A DNA stretch of 64,000 nucleotides from Hyperoodon ampullatus (lineage: Eukaryota; Chordata; Mammalia; Artiodactyla; Ziphiidae). Both the position numbers and the translations under genes were made by a program. The notes under the pieces are model-generated. The model was not told where the DNA came from and did no database searches. It saw only the letters and a program-made list of their open reading frames with translations. The stretch is taken from contig OX457064.1 of assembly GCA_949752795.1 (NCBI GenBank), positions 106,183,454 to 106,247,453 on the forward strand. Reading direction: 5' to 3'. Below are positions 1-12,059 of the stretch, piece after piece. Each line of letters begins with the position of its first letter. Positions within the stretch are counted from its first letter, which is position 1.

Positions 1-181
1 AGACTCTTCATTGCGGTGCACAGGCTTCTCTCTAGTTGTGGTGCGTGGGCTCTGTAGTTGGCGGCACGTGGGCTTAGTTGCCCTGCTGCATGTGGGGTCT
101 TAGTTCCCCAACCAGGGATCGAACCAGCGTCCCCTGCATTGTAAGACGGATTCTTTCCCACTGGACCACCAGGGAAGTCCC
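1..181 (-). mobile_element. tRNA-derived SINE (CHR-1-like), cut by the window edge
   Basis: This is a SINE in reverse orientation. Its right end is the reverse complement of the conserved cetartiodactyl SINE head (GGGACTTCCCTGGTGG), and an inverted B-box-like tRNA motif sits near 115-126. The family derives from a tRNA gene and was spread by L1 machinery. The left part, including the poly(A) end, lies outside the window. It is not a functional tRNA. Confidence 0.85.
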
Positions 182-182
182 T

Positions 183-459
183 GGTGTCCTTTTAAAAAGA
201 GGGAAATTTGGACACAGATGCACAGGGAGAAGGCCACGTGATGATGAAGGGAGAGATTGCATTGGCGTGTCTACAAGCCAGGGAAGCCAAGGATGGCTGG
301 CCACACCAGAAGCCAGGAGAGGGGCCTGGCACAGAGTCTCCTTCTAAGCCTCAGAAGGAACCAACCCTGCTGACACCTTGAGCTTGAGCTTCTGGCCTCC
401 AGAGCTGAAAGAATAAATGTCTGTTGTTCTCAGCAACCCAGTTTGTGGTGCGTCGTTAC
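183..459 (+). mobile_element. ancient LTR fragment, MLT1-like (ERVL-MaLR)
   Basis: The sequence matches the remembered layout of the 3' half of an MLT1-type solo LTR: a GGTGTCCTT start, a GGACACAGA block, a purine-rich middle, CCTCCAGAGCTGAAAGAATAA with its poly(A) signal, and the CCAGTTTGTGG end. It is strongly diverged, so it is old and inactive. The subfamily name is from memory and was not checked against a library. Confidence 0.7.
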
Positions 460-525
460 TGGGAACTGAGTACACTGAGCCTTAGGGAAGTTAGGAGACT
501 GGAAAGCCATCCAAAGGTGCTGGGA

Positions 526-1105
526 AATGTCCATCGACAGAGGAATGGATAAAGAAGTTGTGGTACATATATGCAGTGGAATATTACTCAGCCATAAAAA
601 GGAATGAAATAATGCCATTTGCAGCAACATGGATGGACCCATACATGATCATACTAACTGAAGTTAAGTCAAAGACAAATATCATATGATACTGCTTATA
701 TGCAGAATCTTAAAAAAATGATACAAGTGAACTTATTTACAAAACAGAAACAGACTCACAGACTTAGAAAACAAACTTATGGTTACCAAAGGGGGGAAGG
801 TGGGGAAGAGGTTTAGATTGGGAGTTTGGGGTTGACATATGCACACTACTATATATAAAATAGATAACCAACAAGGACCTACTGTATAGCACAGGGAGCT
901 CTGCTCGATACCCTGTACTAACCTAAATGGGAAAATAGTTTGAAAAAGAATAGGTACATGTATATGTATAACTGCATCACTTTGCTGTACACCTGAAACT
1001 AACACAACACTGTTAATCAACTAGACTCCAATATAAAATAAAAATTAAATATAAATAAATAAACAAAAACAAGACAAAGCAAGACAAAAAAAAAAACAAA
1101 AAAAA
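526..1105 (+). mobile_element. 5'-truncated L1 3' end with target-site duplication
   Basis: This is the 3'-terminal part of an L1, with the typical GTGGAATATTACTCAGCCAT block near 568-590 and the A-rich end at 1040-1105. A 14-base direct repeat (CAAAGGTGCTGGGA) flanks it at 512-525 and 1106-1119. That is the target-site duplication made by target-primed reverse transcription. Only a piece of the end of ORF2 and the 3' UTR is present, so no protein is encoded. Confidence 0.9.
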
Positions 1106-1624
1106 CAAAGGTGCTGGGAGGTGAGGAGAGAATGGCAGGGGATCAGCCCTCATACTCACACAAGCCTGAGGAGACAGAATTGCAAAGTGTGAGAACTCCA
1201 GCAGGGACCTTGCAGAGTGAAAGACCCAGCCGCCGAGCATCCCATGTGGCTGCTGGGCCCGGCCAGGACAGCATCTTAGGACTCCAGATCTACCCTGTAG
1301 GGCTCCGCTCACTGTGGCCCTACCTCTGGGCTGCTCCGCCCCGAGTCCCAGCCACTCTCCCAGGCTGCAGCGTCATCAGATGGTAACCATGCTTCCCAGG
1401 ACCCCAAGGATTTTAAACCCAAACGTTTCTACCACTGCTGCCGAATGCCACCTGTTCCTCCCTTGCCCCCCTACCCCGCAGACCCCAGCATCCTTGAACC
1501 CTTTAGCTCCTTGCAGGTGGGTCTGAAGGCTCTAGGGTTTTCCAAGAAGAGATAAACACACGCTTTCTCCATGTTGCAGATGCCTTTCTCCCCACAACTC
1601 TCTATTCAGTTCTCTGCACACCAG
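1106..1624. other. spacer between two inverted L1 copies, no gene seen
   Basis: This is unique-looking, moderately GC-rich sequence between the L1 ends at 526-1105 (+) and 1637-2211 (-). Short open frames are present, but none has a recognisable domain, start context or splice structure. Confidence 0.5.
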
Positions 1625-1636
1625 GAAGAAGCCTCA

Positions 1637-2211
1637 GTTTTTTTTATACCTTTGTATATTTATTCTATTTTTTAATTTATTTTGTATTTTATGTTGGAGT
1701 ATAGTTGATTTACAATGTTGTGTTAGTTTCCGGTGTTCAGCCAGCAAAGTGATTTAGTTATATACATACACATATATCTATACTTTTTTTCAGGTTCTTT
1801 TCCCATGTACGTTATTACCGAGTATTGAGTAGAGTTCCCTGTGCTATACAGTAGGTCCTTGTTGATTGTCTATTTTATATACAGTCGTGTGTGTATGTCA
1901 GTCCCAACCTCCTAGTTTATCCCTCCCCCGCCGTCCCCTTTGGTAACCATAAGTTTGTTTTCTGCGTCTGTGAGTCTAATTCTGTTTTGTGAGTACATTC
2001 CCTTGTGTCATTTTTTTTGCTTCCACATGTAAGTGATATCATACAGTATTTCTCTTTGTCTGACTTACTTCACTTCATATAATCATGTCTAGGTCCATCC
2101 ATGTTGCTGCAAATGGCCTTATTTCATTCTTTTTTATGGCTGAGTAATATTCCATTGTAGATATGTACCACATTTTCTTTATCCATTCATCTGTCGATGG
2201 ACATCTAGGTT
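1637..2211 (-). mobile_element. 5'-truncated L1 3' end, opposite orientation, with target-site duplication
   Basis: This is the reverse complement of the same L1 3'-terminal region found at 526-1105. It begins with a T-rich stretch (the inverted poly(A) tail) and ends with the inverted 'observe-and-extend' region of the L1 end. A perfect 12-base duplication (GAAGAAGCCTCA) flanks it at 1625-1636 and 2212-2223, so it is an independent insertion and not a rearranged copy of its neighbour. Confidence 0.9.
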
Positions 2212-2223
2212 GAAGAAGCCTCA

Positions 2224-3351
2224 ACTTTAACTTCCAGCTGACATCTGGCAATTTCCCTTTCATGCAGTGGAGCCCAGGCGGCCACCAGAAAAGTCTCAGG
2301 TGCGACAGAGTGACGGCCGAGACATACCCTCAGGTGGGGATTCTGAGGGGCACCAGCACCTCCAAAAGGCTGGCAAGCCCCTGCTTCTCCCTCGGAGGTT
2401 CCCTAGCCTCCCCCCGGGCCACATTCACTGCTGGCTCTAACACTGGCCTCACCGGCTTGCTGGGACAGCCTGGGGGGCCAGAGCTGCAGGACCTCATCTT
2501 TGAATTCTGAGCCTCACACAGTACCTGGATCTCCTAGAAGCTTCGTGAAGATTAGCCTAGTGGCTGGGAGCCACGCGGCCTGGGCTCCAGTCTGATTCTG
2601 CCACGTGCCTGCTGCGTCCTTTGAGAGATGTGTCACCCACATGTGCCTCAGCTGCCTCATGTATAGAGGTCATGATAGCACTGACCTCATACGGCCGCTG
2701 TGAGGGGGGAAGGGTTCATATTTGCAAAGTGCCTGGAAGGGAGGAAGCATCAGGTCACCGTGCATTCAGGAGCAGGTGACTGCAGGTGCACTGGGACTTC
2801 CCGAGGATGCGTGCTGGTCCAGGGCTGGGCAGCGGGTGCGGGCCCACCTCCCTCCCCGCCCCTGCAGCCCACATGGGGCAGGGGGTCCACGGGAGGTGCA
2901 GCTGCACCCCACAGGTCTCGAAGGGTCCAGGCCCCTTTTCTGCCCAGTTGTTCTGCATGCTGTGTCCTGGGGTGTCACCCGCACACACGTGGCACTTGTT
3001 CTGGCTCCGGGTAGGGGGAGGGGGAGAGGAAAGTCCAGGACAAGGGGCTGCCTTTGTGAGGACGTGTCCCGGAGGTGACAGCGTCTGCTTGTCCAACGGG
3101 CCAGATCCCCCTCCCCGGCCGCCTGGCTTCCGCCTCTCTCAGGTCAGTTGTCCAGCTGACACTCCTTGGCGAGGTTCTGTTGCTAAAAGGAAGAAGGGGA
3201 GACTGGATGCTGGGGGACAACTAGCAGGCTCGGCCCCAGAGTGTAAAGCACGGGGTCATCATCTTGAAAGCAAGGTTTGGTTTGCAGGTGAAGCAGCGCT
3301 GAAGGGAGTGAGGGCTGGGCTCCCCCCACCTCGAGGACTTCCCATTAACCG
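2224..3351. other. intergenic, with a weak MIR remnant at about 2560-2745
   Basis: Within this stretch 2560-2745 resembles an inverted MIR SINE (CTCAGCTGCCTCATGTATAGAGG and a CTCATACGGCCGCTGTGAGG tail correspond to the conserved MIR core). The rest is GC-rich with a 267-codon open frame on the + strand (2786-3589). That frame runs through the SINE at 3364-3507, so it is not a credible gene. Confidence 0.5.
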
Positions 3352-3363
3352 ATGCATTTCCTG

Positions 3364-3507
3364 GTTTTGTTTGTTTGTTTGGTTTTTGGTTTTTTTGACC
3401 ACGCTGCACGGCGTGCGGGATCTTAGTTCCCCGACCAGGGATCGAACCTGCACCCCCCTGCAGTGGAAGTGTGGAGTCCTAACCACTGGACCGCCAGAGA
3501 AGTCCCA
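3364..3507 (-). mobile_element. tRNA-derived SINE with perfect target-site duplication
   Basis: This is a short CHR-1/BovtA-like SINE in reverse orientation: a T/G-rich tail at the left, then the inverted tRNA-like head ending in AGAGAAGTCCC. It is flanked by a perfect 12-base target-site duplication, ATGCATTTCCTG, at 3352-3363 and 3508-3519. Confidence 0.9.
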
Positions 3508-3629
3508 ATGCATTTCCTGTTTAGATTCATTTCATAAACGAGGTCCATTCACCAGTCGACTCATCCATCACAATTGCCGCTGCACCTGATGTCCCCACAA
3601 GTTCATGTCACAAACGCCAGGGAGGCTGA

Positions 3630-3735
3630 GCTCGTCCCATTTTCCAGGTGAGTCTCACAGAGGAGTGATTTGTTTGTTCACGGTCACACAGTCTGCACCT
3701 CATGGACTCAAGATTCGAACCCAGGACCACCTCCC
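3630..3735 (+). mobile_element. MIR SINE fragment
   Basis: The CCCATTTTCCAGGTGAG, GGTCACACAG and GATTCGAACCCAGGACC blocks, in this order, match the core and 3' part of the ancient mammalian-wide MIR SINE. Confidence 0.7.
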
Positions 3736-4535
3736 GCCTCCCTCAAGTCTGCTTTGTGCGCAAGAATCAGCATAAACACAATTCACTGATTTATGGAAAA
3801 GGGGCATGATTTGATTGGACTTGAGCTGAGACTTTTAGGAGGAGTGGGTGATGCTCATTTCAGATACCCCTGGAACTTCAAATCGCGCCATTAGCTCCTA
3901 ATCCTAGGAGCCGGGATCTAACAGGACTTCCACACCAGCCCCTTTCAAAAATGCAAGTCACATGGGAGAGTCGGTGAAATGCTGAAGGCTTCCGCTGAGC
4001 AAGCTGCAAGAAATCAAAGTTTCCCGACTTTGCCAGCCTGGTAACGCTGCCAGGTGCCAGCCTGTGGCATTTCTGTCAGAAACCCAGCTGGCATGAAAGT
4101 GGCTTTTTAATCCAGCCTGGAGTAGCCTCCCGCATTCAGAAATTCTTTGCCTCACTACAGAAGTCTAAACCAGACCTCACTCTCCCTGTAGCTACAGGAG
4201 GAGGGACGGGACGTCTCTGAAAAAGTCGGCCCCATTCTGGGAACCAGATTAACGCACCTCAAGACGGGGTACAGAGGCGGGGCCAGCCCAGCTCTGCAGC
4301 CTCCCCCCAGGACCCCAGCCCCTCCTGGCTGAAAATGATAGCTTTGGGTGGGGAAGATTATTCAACTTGGGTTTTAACACAGTATTGAAACCAAAGAGGA
4401 AAATTCTTTGAAGAGATGGGATGCAACTGAATTTAAGAGAAATAATCAAATCTGTGGCCAGGTTCTTCTGCCTCTGTTACCCTCCCCCCTGACTCCCGTA
4501 TCTAGCCTACAGCCCTGGCAAAGTAATTCCCCCGC
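3736..4535. other. intergenic, nothing recognised
   Basis: Unique-looking sequence without a recognisable repeat, domain-bearing open frame or RNA gene. Confidence 0.45.
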
Positions 4536-4899
4536 AAATGTCATGATGTGACCTCCTGCCTAGGAGCCTTCAGCTCTTCCCCGCTGCAGGCAGAATCAAG
4601 CCCAAACAACCTCGCTTGATGCTTCCTTCTTTTCTTCCTCAAAAACAAAACATTTGAAAAACTGATAATGATGGTACGGTTATCCCAGCCTGGGTCCTGT
4701 ACCACTTCCACCCCTGGGCCGGGCACTGGGCTCAAGCACTGGCAGCCTCTGCCGGGCTCATCCATCAGGCAGGGACAGCAGCCTGCAGCCCCGGCCCGGC
4801 CAGTGTCCTTGAAGGACTGTTGACCGCTGGTCACGTTCTCTAACCCAGATCTGCTACCAAGGACCCAACATGGCAAGAGGCTAAATCATGAGTTTCTCT

Positions 4900-5340
4900 G
4901 CTTGGGCCCCCATGGCCTAAAGCATACAGTTCTGACCTGGCACCCAGAGCCCTGTAAGACCCGCCTTGGACAAACACCCCGCCCTCCCTGGCTCCCCTGG
5001 CCCTCAGCTCCCTGGATACCAGAAGATATTCAAACCTTGCACCTTCACACAAGCAATTCCCTTGGATCGCAGCATCCCTGCTCCTACCTGCACAAATTTG
5101 CGCCCTTCAAGGTCCAGAACAAGTGCCCCTTCTTTCGAGAAGACTTCCTGCTCCCCAGCCACAAAATCCAATACACCGCTGCCTTCTCTCTGGGTACAGC
5201 CAAAGACAGCATTGTTTTTACCTTTCCTGGGGCTTCGTACTATGGGTGTACGTAATTGCCTAATAGATTGTAAGTCCCTAAAAGAGAAAGACCATGCATT
5301 GGTCATCTGTGTCCCTCCTGCCTGGTGCCATGGACGTAAC
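4900..5340 (+). mobile_element. L2 LINE 3' fragment (diverged)
   Basis: The order of motifs resembles the L2 3' end: a CACCTTCACACAAGCAATTCC block, later GATTGTAAGTCCCTAAAAGAG, and the closing CTGGTGCCATGG. Divergence is high. Similar sequence may extend left to about 4540. Confidence 0.55.
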
Positions 5341-5382
5341 CTAATCAGCTTTACAGGCTGGACAAAGAACATAGAGGATGTG

Positions 5383-5690
5383 TAGAGGTTGAGTTGTGCC
5401 TGCGCCCCCAATTCCTATGTTGAACCCTAGCTCCCAGGACCTTAGGATGTGACAGTATTTGGAGATGGGCCTTTAAGGGGGTGGTTAAGATAAACTGAGG
5501 TCATTAGGGTTGGCCCTGATCCAACGTGACCGGTGTCCTTATAAGAAGAGGAGGTCAGGACACACACACACAGAGGGACGGCCGCGTGAGGACACGGGAG
5601 AAGACGGCGTCTACACGCCAAGGAGAGAGGCCTCAGGAGGAAGCAGCCCTGAGATCCTCACCTGGATCTCGACTTCTGTCGCCGTGAGTC
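5383..5690 (+). mobile_element. ancient LTR, MLT1-like
   Basis: Diagnostic blocks appear in order: GTTGAGTTGTGCC, GGATGTGACAGTATTTGGAG, GGTCATTAGGG, GGTGTCCTTATAAGAAGAGG, a CA-rich run, and GCCAAGGAGAGAGGCCTCAG. The 3' end with the poly(A) signal is missing. It is a solo LTR fossil with no internal retroviral genes nearby. Confidence 0.8.
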
Positions 5691-6905
5691 TTTCCTCCTC
5701 GTTCGGAAGACCAGCAGACTGTGGACAGCTGTCCTTGCCCTCCCTTGTATTCTCAAGGACACAGGGGAAACCCCTGAAGGGCATGGCCCTCTCCAGCCAC
5801 TTGGGTCCCTAAGGAGCCCCTGACCATCACTTACGCCCAGTAGGCACCGCGGTCCTGAGGCTGAGTCACTGGCACCCAGAATGGGGCGGGTGGGGGCCTG
5901 GAGGAGGGGGAGACGCAGGGAGGGAGCAGCTGAGAGGCGAGGGGACCCTGTCTCCACCTCCGGAGGCCCCCGAGCCTCCCTGCCAGGGGAGCGCCCCGCT
6001 GTGACAGACAGCGCCCGGCCTGGCCCTCACGCGCTTACACCCTGGCATTGACGCCCCTGCCCAACCCCTGCAGGAGAGCTGCCACCACCAACTAAGGGAA
6101 CGGGAGAGCCAAAAGCCCGTTCTGTTTTGAAGATGTCAGCATACAGGCGGATCAAAAGTTGAGCCCGGAGGCTGCTGTCAGCTCCTCAAGCACATAACTT
6201 CATACAGTTCCCGAGATCCCCGGCGCAGGACCCACGGCAGGGGTGGCAGGGAGGGAGGGGCGGAGGGAGGGGTCAGTGGGGGGACCTGATGTCTCAGCGA
6301 GGTCTCCAGGCCCTGCAGGATGGCTGGTGTGACGGACGGGGCGGGGCGTCACCCCTGCCCCGTTCCTCCCTGGGGGCGCCCAGCAGCAACACTGAGACGC
6401 TGCACCAGCATCACCTGCCAGGGCCTCATGCTCCTCCGGGGCTTCCCCAGAGCATTCCCGAGAAAGCAGCTGTTACTTTCTTCACTGGGCAGTTGAGAAA
6501 ACAGGTCCAGAACTCACCCAGGGAAGGGCCAGGACCAGAAGGGTGGCTCTTTCCCCGCCCACCCTGGGAGCTAGGGACAGCGGGGCTGGGAGCTGGGCTG
6601 GGTGCCGCCCATCAGGGCAAACCCAGGATTGAAGTCAGGGAGAGCTAGGTCGGAGGTGTGTGTGCGTGTGTGTGTGTGTGTGTCCCTTAGCACCCCGAGA
6701 GCCTGCGTCCTGCTAGGGGTCATTTGTGCGGGTGTTCACATAGGCTGTCAGGGCACATGCCCACTGACGTGCCCCCCTCTGTCCTCTTTCCATTCCCGAG
6801 CTTTGTTCAGTCCCTCACATCCTCAGCAGGCTCTGAGCTCCAGGCTGCGATTCCTGCCGCCTCTCATTGCACGACTAGAAAACAAACATCAGAGGGGAAT
6901 GCATC
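5691..6905. other. intergenic with a TG microsatellite
   Basis: This GC-rich unique sequence contains a (TG)n-type microsatellite at 6656-6684. No gene was recognised, and the open frames found in it have no domains. Confidence 0.5.
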
Positions 6906-6959
6906 AAGTTGAGTATGTTACGATATTGGCATTTATTTTATCTTCTTTAACAAATTTGT

Positions 6960-7180
6960 ACGTGGTATTTACCACGTGCCAGGCACTGTGCTAAATGATT
7001 TACAAATATTAACTCATTTTATTTAATCCGCAAAATAAACCTAAGAGGCAGGTACTATCCCCATTTGAAAGACAAGGAAAGTGAGGCACAGAGAGGTGAA
7101 GACACTCACTCAAGGTCACACAGCTAATAAGTAGCAGAGGTGGATTAAAATCCAAGTGGTCTGGGTCCAGAATCTATCAT
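6960..7180 (+). mobile_element. MIR SINE, nearly full length
   Basis: This is one of the best preserved MIR copies here. GTGCCAGGCACTGTGCTAA, TTAACTCATTTTATTTAATC, CAGGTACTATCCCCATTTG and GGTCACACAGCTAATAAG appear in consensus order, followed by the tRNA-unrelated tail. Confidence 0.85.
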
Positions 7181-7189
7181 TTTAAGTGT

Positions 7190-8860
7190 TCTTTGCTACA
7201 GAAAGAATTCTTCATTTTCAAAACGTTTCTAACTGTAAATACCTGTATAGGAAAGTGTTACCACAATGTCTGTGTATTGCTGTAGAGCAGAGACCCCGCC
7301 CAGCTTGCGGTGGATGGCTTGGGGTCGACACCATGAGGGTGGAGGTGGGTTGGTCTGGAGCTGGGCTGGTTGGCTTTCGGCTCCCCACCTCTCCTCTCAG
7401 CCCACCCAGCTTCTCCCACCCTAGGCCCAGCTCTACTCAGGATCCCAAAGCTGTTAAACCCTTAGTGGAGATGCTCTTGGTCAGCTAAACCTCCTGGGAG
7501 TGAAGGAAAGTCCGCCCCAAAGGAATGAGCCTCTCGTGGTGAAACTCCAGGCACTGTGGCGCCAGGACAGGCAATTGTTTGGGATGGGGGAAGGACTTCC
7601 CCATTTCCCTACCCTCAAACCCCTGGCAGGCTGCTTCCGGCTGCCTTTGAGGACAGCTCAGCCCCAGTGGTCTGGGTGCATCAGGTCATCATGACCTCGA
7701 AGGCCGAGGGGCGTGTGCCCTGCTGGGGGCAACCACGTCTTGCCCGCCATCTTGCCCTTGCCTGTGTCTGAACAGGCGCACGTGCAAAGTCCCTGCAGTT
7801 GTGCACCCGGGTTTGCGTGAGTTATTGCATCCCGTCCTTCCTCCCCGCCAGCCTCACCCCGGACTCTGCCGGACATGGGTGTGCTCACACCTGACCCAGG
7901 GCCCCAGGAGCCGGTGGGAAATCAGAGTCCTAACAGTGCAGGTGCTTGATTTGAAAAGATCAAGAAAGAAACCCAGGCTGACTCTGCCACTCACAGCCTT
8001 TGGGTCACAGCTCCCGAGAGAAGGTCCTGGCCGCCCAGCGGTTCTAGATGGTTTGGGGGTGTGTGGGAACATGTGCGAGAGTGCGTCTGTGTGTGTAAGT
8101 GTGTGCACACGTGCGTGTGGGTGAGTCCTTGTCTTGTGACCAGCCCCCTCTGATGAGGATTTCCTGTCTCCCAGTCGAATCCTGTAAGCCTGGTGCTCTT
8201 GGGAGCTGGTCTTTCGGAGAAACTAGCCACTGAGATTTGCTCTGTTCTGCTGGTCTCCAGGACCCCAGATCTCTCTAAGTCTCGGCCTGGATGAGGCACG
8301 TTTGATTTGGCTGCACTTGCAGCTCCCCCTCACCTGCATCCGGTCAGCCTTGACCGCACAAGGGCGCCCTTGGAGGTGGATGGGGCTCTGACATGCCAAG
8401 TCTACTCCACCGCCCTGCAGAGCTCCCCGGGGCCACACTGGGGCCTCCTTACAGCCCCGTGAACTCCGGATGGTGGTTCCAGTTCCAGAGGCCCAGAGAG
8501 AACTGCCGGCAGTCCCAGAGCACCGACCCTCACCTGCCCCATCCCCTGCCCAAGGAGTCACCAGAAGTGCACGTGCAGAGGAAATTGCTCCGATAGCATC
8601 TCCCCTTGAACTCACGCCTGGAACCGGGGCCTGGAGAGACTCGAATGGGTAACCCACCCGCCTGTGCCCCGAGTTCCGGACGAGGGCTAGTAAATACTGG
8701 AGTTTGCATTGCCTGGGGAGAGATGAAATTTCTCACCTGGTCCAGTTCCTCTCTTTGTAATTATCATGAACAGTAGCGCAGCCCCTCCTTCTCCAGACCT
8801 TGGTGACCTGGGGGAAGGCACAAAGGAAACAGTTCCGGGCTTTATGTGCTGTTCCATATT
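7190..8860. other. intergenic, GT-rich tract, no gene seen
   Basis: A degenerate GT-rich low-complexity tract occupies about 8048-8125. The rest is unique-looking sequence with no recognisable coding region. Confidence 0.45.
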
Positions 8861-8867
8861 ATATTAG

Positions 8868-9175
8868 CTCCTGTTTCTGCTGTAACAAATTACCGCAAAC
8901 GTAGTGGCTTTTGAAACAACACACATTTTTCATCTTACAGTTCTGCAGGTCAAGCTCAACACGGGTCTCACTGGGCTGGTCCGGTGTGGGCCAGGCCGGT
9001 TCCTGCTGGGCACTCCCGGGAGAAGCCGTGTCCTGCCTTTTCCAGCTTTAGGGTCCCACGCTCCATGGCTTGTGGCCTTTCCTCTGTCTTCAAAGCCAGC
9101 AGCATGGCATCCCTGAGACCTTCCTCCTAAGTCACATCTCTCTCCATCTGCAGCCAGGCAAGGCTCTGCACTTCC
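8868..9175 (-). mobile_element. ancient LTR, MLT1-like subfamily, antisense
   Basis: Read on the - strand it ends with ACTGTAAGATGAAAAATGTG, a GCCACTACGTTTGCGGTAATT block and GTTACAGCAGAAACAGGAG. These match the 3' end of the same LTR type as the outer element at 17575-18372. Confidence 0.65.
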
Positions 9176-11087
9176 AGGGACTGGGGGCCTAGATGGGACT
9201 TGACCAAGTCACTTGTTCCTCTGGACCCTCCTCACCTGCCAGGTGGGGTGACAATGCCTTCCTGTGTCACAGGAGGGGTGAGAACCAGACACGCTGGGTT
9301 GGACAAGGTTTGAAAAGCTGTGAGTGTTGTGAACGGCACGGCGACGAGCACTTTCTGGGACGCGGCGGGGCATCGAGCAGAGGCCACTGGAAGCACTGAT
9401 GCCTCTCGGGTCCTCACAGCCTGGAAGCCCCAATCCCTCCCCTCCTTGGACACTTAGAATCACCCCTCATGTGGCCTCGGGAGACCAGGGCACGTGGCAG
9501 GGTGGGTGTCTCCTCGGGGAGCTGCGTGCAGAGCTGTGTCCCCACGTCACTGGGTCACACCTGGAAGATACCCGCCTCCCCGGGCTGCAGAGAGGCATGG
9601 TTCAGAAGAGGAGGCTCCACCCCGGGCTGGAACGTGCCAGGCTGGCTCAACACTGGCCCCACGCTGGAGAAGCTCAGGGGACAGTGCTCAGGGAGTAGAT
9701 GCCTGCTGGGGGATGGAAGGCCCTGACGGGGCGCACACCCCGTGCCGCTGATCCAGAGGCGCAGGAAGCCCCCAGGGGAGGGCGTTAGAGTCAAGTCGGA
9801 GGAGGTGAGACAGGGCTTTGGGCGGAGGGCTGTCCCCAGAAGCAGTCACGGAGGGTGAGGGCGTGGGTGCTCCGGAGCTGACCCCCCTCCCAAAGCAGCC
9901 TCACCTCCAGGCAAGGCTGTGAGAAAGAAGCCCCAGGTGTGGTCTGGACACCTTGAACCTCTGTATCTTCTTCAGGATGCTGGGGATGACCCCAGGGCTA
10001 CAGTCAGCTGAGATCAGGGACCGTGACTTTGATTTAGGATGTTTGTTCATTCAGCAGATATTAGGTGAGTGCCTGCCTTCTGCCAGCACTGAGCTAGATG
10101 CTGGGGCGCAGTCTCCCCTCGCAGGCTGGACGCGTGAGCAACAGGCATCGCGCAGTCCATAAAGAACTCAGTGTGGCGAACGCATTTGTTGTTCATTCTT
10201 CATTCTCTCGTTCACACGACAACGTCCCTGGAGTCCTCCTGTGTCCCAGGCCCGGTGAACACACCAGTGAACAAGACACACAAGTCCACCCGGAGCTCGG
10301 CTCCCGTGATGATGATGGCTAACAATGACCAGCGTTCTCTTGGCGATTTCTTTTCACGGCAACCACAGGTTAATCTATGCCTGACTTGGAAATAAAAAAC
10401 CTGGGACCAACTTAACTGCCTATTTAGTTCTGGAGGATAACCGACCAATCACAGGTGAGGCTGAGTCCAAAACTAGATACGAACGCTTAGAAATAAAGAA
10501 AAATATAGCATCTTCCCCCTCACCTGAAATGTTCGCGCTTCTGAAGACGTGGAAACATTTTGAACGATACGGTGCTGATTTCAGTGTTTATCACGTGTTG
10601 GTTCTACATTACGTCTGGGTCTTTAATTGTCCTAAAATGATTATTTTTTGTAATGAAAAGTCAGAGTGTCCTATGACAGTGTGTGAACAAAGAGGGAAGG
10701 AAGGGTAGGCGTCACAAAGGCCGGTGCATGTGGGCCGGCCCCCCTCCCCTGGGGACCGCCTGGGGACAGGCCAGGCACGTGTGGCTGGATTCATCCCAGC
10801 GGGAGAGGAAGCGAGACTTCCATGCGGCGTCCAGGCCAAGAGGCTTGAGGCTAGAACGGCATTCCTCTCAAGTCCGAGACCTTGAGATTCTCCGAGGATC
10901 TGCCAGGAAGTGTCCTTCTTTACTGAAAGACAAAAGATGGTAATTTTATGACCACCTTATAAATAACAGTGTCACCATCTTAGCGTGAGGGACATAGATT
11001 CACTCTGTCTGAAAGAAGCATCAACAGAAGAAGTGGAACATTTGACCTTTTTCTCCAAATTTCTACTTTCCAAACCCAACTAAATTG
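9176..11087. other. intergenic, nothing firm
   Basis: Weak ancient-repeat similarity occurs near 10045-10110 and 10190-10290 (a CATTCAGCAGATATT motif followed by a TGCCAGCACTGAGCTAGATGC motif), but the family could not be fixed. No gene was recognised. Confidence 0.4.
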
Positions 11088-11339
11088 GTTATTTATTTGT
11101 TTGTTTGTTTGTTTGTTTGTTTATTTATTTATTTATTTATTTATTTTGCGGTACGCGGGCCTCTCACTATGGCGGCCTCTCTTGCTGCGGAGCACAGGCT
11201 CCGGACGTGCAGGCTCAGCGGCCATGACTCACGGGCCCAGCTGCTCTGCGGCATACAGAATCCTCCCAGACCAGGACTCGAACCCGTGTCCCCTGTACTA
11301 GCAGGCAGACTCTCAACCACTGCGCCACCAGGGAAGCCC
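11088..11339 (-). mobile_element. cetacean CHR-type SINE with long tetranucleotide tail
   Basis: This inverted SINE has the body GCGGTACGCGGGCCTCTCAC, typical of cetacean CHR SINEs, and ends with the inverted head CCACCAGGGAAGCCC. Its inverted tail has expanded into a (TTTG)n(TTTA)n microsatellite at 11089-11145. It supports the lineage call. Confidence 0.9.
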
Positions 11340-11687
11340 TAAAGGCAGTTTTATGCAGAATTTCTGGAAATTTACAATCTCAGTTGAAGCTGGTGGTCCT
11401 GATACATGGTCCAGACTCTTTTTTCTTTATGGCTCTCTCTCTCTCTCAAAATTTTTTTTTTTTTGATTCTCAGACAATACTATTGTTATTTGCTTTTTCA
11501 ACAGCAAAGGTAATGCATGGTTGGTATGAGGAAATGCACAAAACGCAAAGACAAGCTGACACTCTCCCTTAAGCCCCACCCTCCCAGGAACTGGCGTTAG
11601 GAGCCTGGTTTGTAGCCTGCCATACGCTCTCCACATGTAGGGGGGATTTTTGCTGTTATTTATTTTTATAAAAATGGCGTTAGCGTA

Positions 11688-12059
11688 TCAGTTTGCTAGG
11701 GCTGCCATAACAAAGTCCTGGGTGGCTTAAACAACAGCTGTGTGTTTTCTCCCAGTCCTGGAGGCTGGAAGTCCCAGATCAAGGTGTCAGCAGGGCTGCT
11801 TCCTCCTGAGGCCTCTGTCCTTGGTGTGTAGACGCCGTCTTCTCCCCGTGTCCTCACATGGTTGTCCCTCTGTGTGTGTCTGTGTCCTGACCTCTTGGTA
11901 TAAAGACACCCTTCGTAGTGGATTTCGGTCCATTCTGAAGACCTCACTGTAACTTAATTACGCCTTTAAAGGCCCTCCTTCTAAATACAGTCACATTCTG
12001 AGGTGCTGGGTTGTGGGGACCAATGTCTGGACTGGGGGGACAATTCAGCCCACAGCAGC
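11688..12059 (-). mobile_element. ancient LTR, MLT1A-like, near full length, antisense
   Basis: In the printed orientation it starts with CAGTTTGCTAGGGCTGCCAT and runs through the GGAGGCTGGAAGTCCCAGATC and CCTCACATGGTTGTCCCTC blocks to GGGGGGACAATTCAGCCCAC. That is almost the entire LTR in reverse. It is the best preserved LTR of the window. Confidence 0.85.
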
